Positions 6,907 through 10,037 of a stretch of DNA of 10,037 nt are shown piece after piece. Under the pieces are notes generated by a model. It was not told the origin of the DNA and did no database searches. It saw nothing but the letters and a program-made list of their open reading frames with translations. A program made the position numbers and the translations under genes. The number at the start of each line of letters is the position of its first letter. Within the stretch, counting starts at the first letter, position 1. This DNA is from an uncultured Clostridia bacterium. Lineage in GTDB: Bacteria; Bacillota; Clostridia; Christensenellales; CAG-917. The DNA lies in assembly GCA_947629635.1 (NCBI GenBank), contig CANREO010000131.1, positions 1 through 10,037 on the forward strand, written 5' to 3'.

Positions 6907-9696
6907 ATGAAAAAGTCAAGAAGATTTGTAGGATTTATAGCTGTATTTCTTCTCATCTGCACTTTGACGGTAGGTCTTGCGGCTTGCCACAAGAAGGGCA
7001 GCGCAGACCCCGAAAAGACGGCGTTTGTCATGAGCATACAGCAACCCGACGGAGTGTTCAATCCGTTTTTTGCAACCTCCGCGTATGATACCTCCATCAT
7101 AAGTCTGACTCAAATAGGCATGCTCAGCACAGATGCGACGGGCAATATCGTTTGCGGCGACAACGAACCTACTTTTGTCAAGGATTATACGGTAAAGGAG
7201 AACAAAGGCAGCGACCAAAAGATCGAAAGCACGGAATATGAGTTTATCATAAAAAACGGCATCAAAGATTCGGATGGCAATGAAATGGGCATAAAGGACG
7301 TGCTTTTCAACCTGTACGTCTATCTTGACCCGGCATACACGGGCTCCGCAACGGTGTATTCGACGGACATCAGAGGCCTTATCAACTACAGGCTTCAAGA
7401 CCCCAACGCAAACCTCGACAGCGACAACGAAAACCTGAGAGAGCAAAAATTCGATTCCGCCGCAATAAACCGTATAGATATGCTCATCAAGTATTTACAA
7501 TTTAAAAACAAAGGATATACCTATCCCGGAGTGAGCTATCCCGAAAGTTGGTATACCGACAGTGCAAACGATGAAAGAAAGGCATGGGACGACGATTATT
7601 TCAAGGGCAACAATAAAGACGGATATACCTTCAGCGACAAAAATCTGACCCTGTCATACAACTACATAAACGACTTCAACTATGCCGGCAAACTGTTCAG
7701 AGAGGTGGTCAACCGCAATTGGAACAGCGCCAACCTCGAAGCATACAAAGAAAACAACGGGTTTGAGGAAAAGTGGCAGGTCTTCCTCTACGAATCGGGA
7801 GAGGATCTGTTGAAAAAAAATCCGGACAATACCGTTTACAGAGAACAGGGCACCAACTTCACCAAGATGGATCCTCAAGCGGCGCAAGCGATCAAGGACA
7901 GAATGGACAGAGATTTTACTACTCATGCCCAAGATTATCAGAATATGACAGAGGAGCAAAAGATAGAGAAGTGGTGCAAAAATTACGTCTTCGAAGGCTA
8001 CTTTGACACTATCGAGACAGACGGAGACGGCAATGAGGTATATACCAACAGCATCCCGGGCGCCAACCCCGATAAGATCGCCGAAGTGCTTTACATCTGG
8101 ACGGACATCTATACTCAATTCAAGGCGGAGATCAAGTCCAAATATTATGCCGGCGCAATGGAAGTCGATAGCGTCAGCGGCATCACTGTGAAGCATTACA
8201 ACAGCGGCGACACCTTCAACGGCAAGAAGCTTGACGACGAGTACTACTCTTTGCACATCGTAGTGAATAAGGTGGACCCGAAAGCAATATACAACTTTGC
8301 CTTTAACGTTGCGCCTATGAACTACTACTCTCACGAAGACGAAATAACAACATTCAACAACGCTTGGGAAGACTTTAAGAACAACAATTACGACAACTCC
8401 AAGTTGAAGGGCTTCGGCGTGAAGTTTAACGACATAAACTTTATGAACGACGTCGTCAACGCCGACAGTAAGGTGGGTCTGCCCAAAGGCGCCGGTCCCT
8501 ATATGGCGTCAAGCGCGAACAATACTCCGGCGCAAAACGGAAACCAATTTTTCAACAACAACATCGTCTACTACCAACGCAACGAAAACTTTAAGACAGT
8601 CGGTACGGGCGAGAAGATAGGCAACGCCAAGATCAAGTTTGTCAGATATCAAGTCGTCGGTTCCGACCAAATTATAAATATGTTGACAAGCGGACAGATC
8701 CACTTCGGCGACCCGAGCGCTACCACGCAGAACATAGAACAGATAAGCAGAAAGAACAACAGCAAACTGCTTGCCTATGACACTACACCGACGGCCGGTT
8801 ACGGCTATGTGGGCATCAACCCCAAGTATGTGCCCGAAGTCAACGTGCGCCGTGCCATCATGAAGGCGATGAACACCGCCCTCATCAAAAACTATTACGG
8901 CAACCTCTGGGAAAACCTTTATAGACCGATGTCCAAGACCAATTGGGTGTATGACTATAGCGAATCGCTGAACAATGCGACTTTGAATGATATAAAATTT
9001 GACGTTTCCGAGGATATGACCAAAACGACAAACGACTACAGATACGACGGCACGGGTAACGAAATAGAAAAATTGCTGCAAGGCGCGGGCTACACGGGCG
9101 ATGCGCAAAGAGGATACAGCAAGGATATACAAGGCTGGGGCACCGACAAATTGGACTATGTGTTTACAATTGCCGGCGGCACTACGGATCACCCGGCGCA
9201 TACCATGTTTTTGGAAGCGGCGAAGCTTCTGAATGCGCACGGCTTCAACGTCAAAGTGGTCACATCGCAGACCGCTCTGCAAGACCTCGCGGTGGGCGCG
9301 CTCGCCGTCTGGGCGGCAGCATGGTCAAGCGCCATAGACCCCGATATGTATCAGGTGTACCACATCGACTCGCAGGCAAGTTCGACCTCCAACTGGGGCT
9401 ATACCGCAATAAAGGCAGGTAAAAACTCTGTCGCCTATAAGGACGAATATGCGATCATAGAGCAGTTGAGCACTGTCATTGACAAGGCGAGAGAGACCAC
9501 AGATAAAACGGTGAGAGCGACGCGCTATAATACTGCGCTCAACCTGGTGATGCAACTTGCGGTGGAATTCCCCACCTACCAGCGTCGCGACCTGTCAGTG
9601 TTTAACAAGACAATACTCGATCGCAACACAATGGTCAAAAATCCGACGCCGTATTACGGTCTGCTTGCCGAAATCTGGAACGTCAACTACATCTAA
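6907..9696 (+). CDS. Peptide/oligopeptide ABC transporter substrate-binding lipoprotein (SBP_bac_5 family), enlarged
   Basis: A 929-residue lipoprotein: basic KKSRR, hydrophobic core, lipobox LAAC with Cys27 as the lipid site. It should capture peptides (or nickel/other oligomers in distant relatives) outside the membrane and deliver them to the permease encoded next. Family landmarks in order: GVFNPFF near the mature N-terminus; YEFIIKNGIKDSDGNEMGIKDVLFN and LDPAYTGS (~140-147), the usual DG..(T/I)..DV.F segment; VDPKAIYNFAFNVAPMNYYS; GAGPYM (from 528); an N-E-N-F segment; INMLTSGQIHFGD; GYVGINPKYVPEVNVRRAIMKAMN; and WAAAWSSAIDPDMYQVYH, the usual W....DPD element. Family members are usually 500-600 residues with G(T/A)GPY near 150-180. 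Here about 280 extra charged residues (7396-8241) lie between the lobe I landmarks. The reading frame is intact through this part, so it is not a frameshift artefact. Confidence 0.92.
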   Translation: MKKSRRFVGFIAVFLLICTLTVGLAACHKKGSADPEKTAFVMSIQQPDGVFNPFFATSAYDTSIISLTQIGMLSTDATGNIVCGDNEPTFVKDYTVKENKGSDQKIESTEYEFIIKNGIKDSDGNEMGIKDVLFNLYVYLDPAYTGSATVYSTDIRGLINYRLQDPNANLDSDNENLREQKFDSAAINRIDMLIKYLQFKNKGYTYPGVSYPESWYTDSANDERKAWDDDYFKGNNKDGYTFSDKNLTLSYNYINDFNYAGKLFREVVNRNWNSANLEAYKENNGFEEKWQVFLYESGEDLLKKNPDNTVYREQGTNFTKMDPQAAQAIKDRMDRDFTTHAQDYQNMTEEQKIEKWCKNYVFEGYFDTIETDGDGNEVYTNSIPGANPDKIAEVLYIWTDIYTQFKAEIKSKYYAGAMEVDSVSGITVKHYNSGDTFNGKKLDDEYYSLHIVVNKVDPKAIYNFAFNVAPMNYYSHEDEITTFNNAWEDFKNNNYDNSKLKGFGVKFNDINFMNDVVNADSKVGLPKGAGPYMASSANNTPAQNGNQFFNNNIVYYQRNENFKTVGTGEKIGNAKIKFVRYQVVGSDQIINMLTSGQIHFGDPSATTQNIEQISRKNNSKLLAYDTTPTAGYGYVGINPKYVPEVNVRRAIMKAMNTALIKNYYGNLWENLYRPMSKTNWVYDYSESLNNATLNDIKFDVSEDMTKTTNDYRYDGTGNEIEKLLQGAGYTGDAQRGYSKDIQGWGTDKLDYVFTIAGGTTDHPAHTMFLEAAKLLNAHGFNVKVVTSQTALQDLAVGALAVWAAAWSSAIDPDMYQVYHIDSQASSTSNWGYTAIKAGKNSVAYKDEYAIIEQLSTVIDKARETTDKTVRATRYNTALNLVMQLAVEFPTYQRRDLSVFNKTILDRNTMVKNPTPYYGLLAEIWNVNYI
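7396..8241 (+). other. Large insertion within the substrate-binding protein, ~280 residues
   Basis: This is a protein-region annotation. Between INYR (residue ~162) and YYSLHIVVNK (~446) I cannot match the sequence to SBP_bac_5 landmarks. It is charged, Asn/Asp/Lys/Tyr-rich and apparently mostly helical, for example DRMDRDFTTHAQDYQNMTEEQ and AEVLYIWTDIYTQFKAEIK. The flanking landmarks are intact. The exact borders are approximate. Confidence 0.6.
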
Positions 9697-9715
9697 GCCA
9701 ATCGAAAACCACAAT

Positions 9716-9740
9716 CCGTCCTCGCTTTGAGCGAGGGCGG
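9716..9740 (+). promoter_or_regulatory. Intergenic hairpin between binding-protein and permease genes
   Basis: CCGTCCTCGCT (9716-9726) and AGCGAGGGCGG (9730-9740) pair over 11 bp with one U-G pair and a UUG loop. No T run follows, so it is not a standard intrinsic terminator. It begins 20 bases after the TAA of the binding-protein gene and ends one base before the permease SD region. It probably protects the upstream transcript end or lowers permease translation, as intercistronic hairpins do after other binding-protein genes. Confidence 0.7.
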
Positions 9741-9741
9741 C

Positions 9742-9745
9742 GGAG
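9742..9745 (+). promoter_or_regulatory. Ribosome binding site of the permease gene
   Basis: GGAG ends six bases before ATG at 9752 and starts one base after the hairpin. A ribosome that loads here would touch the base of the stem, so folding could limit permease expression. Confidence 0.6.
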
Positions 9746-9751
9746 AAGCAT

Positions 9752-10037
9752 ATGGAAACAATCAAATACATCGTCAAGAGATTGCTGTTGTCGGTCTTCA
9801 TACTGTTGGGCGTATCGGTCATCATTTACGCTCTTGCCAGGATGATGCCCGTCAACTATGTCGAGCAACAATTTTTGCCGGCGATATCTCAAGGCACGAT
9901 GAAACAGGAAGATTTGGACAGGATCCTCGATCTGTACGGACTCAGCATGCCCGACGCGTACCTATCCGTCACCGTTGGCGAAGGCAGCGCGTTTTCGGGC
10001 GTGAAATTCCAAAAAAACGCAAAAGAGCTGGACTATG
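9752..10037 (+). CDS. Peptide ABC transporter permease, DppB/OppB type, N-terminal fragment (3'-truncated)
   Basis: Only the first 95 codons are present, in an open frame to the window edge. METIKYIVKRLLLSVFILLG followed by VSVIIYALARMMP is the typical N-terminus of DppB/OppB/GsiC-type permeases: a short basic KY..KR.. segment, the first membrane helix, then an (R).MP turn. DRILDLYGLSMPDAYLS resembles the later (Y/L)GL..P...Y segment. The canonical membrane helices and the EAA loop are downstream and not visible. The protein would form the membrane channel together with a second permease (DppC type) and ATPases, which are expected further downstream. After YGLSMP the visible loop does not show the usual Y..WL....GD.G.S element within the window, so this loop may be longer than normal. 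ATG at 9752 is supported by the SD at 9742-9745 and by the fit to the family N-terminus. Confidence 0.85.
   Translation, partial: METIKYIVKRLLLSVFILLGVSVIIYALARMMPVNYVEQQFLPAISQGTMKQEDLDRILDLYGLSMPDAYLSVTVGEGSAFSGVKFQKNAKELDY

Noticed and set aside
7396..8241. Frameshift or gene fusion inside the binding-protein gene
   Set aside because: One frame stays open with normal codon use and both flanking family regions are in that frame, so an in-frame domain insertion is the simpler reading.
9716..9740. Hairpin as an intrinsic terminator
   Set aside because: No T run follows the stem, and the next bases form the ribosome site of the next gene in the same transport system.

Overview
The window is a co-directional (+ strand) cluster of four genes with very short intergenic gaps (26, 33 and 55 bases), so it reads as one operon whose promoter lies upstream. 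Both ends cut through genes. There are no tRNA or rRNA genes, CRISPR arrays, transposases or integrases. The lipobox lipoproteins, SD-type ribosome sites (one with a TTG start), a BspA-type leucine-rich repeat (LRR) array, InlB-type repeats and a membrane-anchored surface protein point to a Gram-positive-type member of the Bacillota. An uncultured gut Clostridia lineage is my best guess. Base composition looks roughly balanced and uniform, and the codons TTA, CTA and TCA are scarce.

Bases 2-5647 are the C-terminal ~1,880 residues of a giant surface protein. The visible N-terminal part resembles the Fn3-like domain that follows the catalytic domain in lactocepin/C5a-peptidase-type subtilases (S8 family), so the protease domain is probably just upstream. 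Two Ig-like (Big_2-like) domains follow, then about 28 BspA-type (LRR_5) repeats, a helical module, a Big_3-like domain, one transmembrane helix and a ~100-residue tail that is basic at first and then acidic.

Bases 5674-6873 encode a lipoprotein with InlB-type repeats and a GLUG/beta-helix-like region. Bases 6907-9696 encode a 929-residue solute-binding lipoprotein of the peptide/oligopeptide (SBP_bac_5) family with an apparent insertion of ~280 residues. A strong 11-bp hairpin separates it from the start of a DppB/OppB-type permease gene (9752 to the window end).

Taken together, the order suggests a surface peptide-foraging locus: a tethered LRR-bearing protease cuts extracellular protein, an adhesin-like lipoprotein works at the same surface, and an oligopeptide ABC transporter takes up the products. 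The family assignments rest on recognised sequence patterns. The missing catalytic domain and the joint function are inference.
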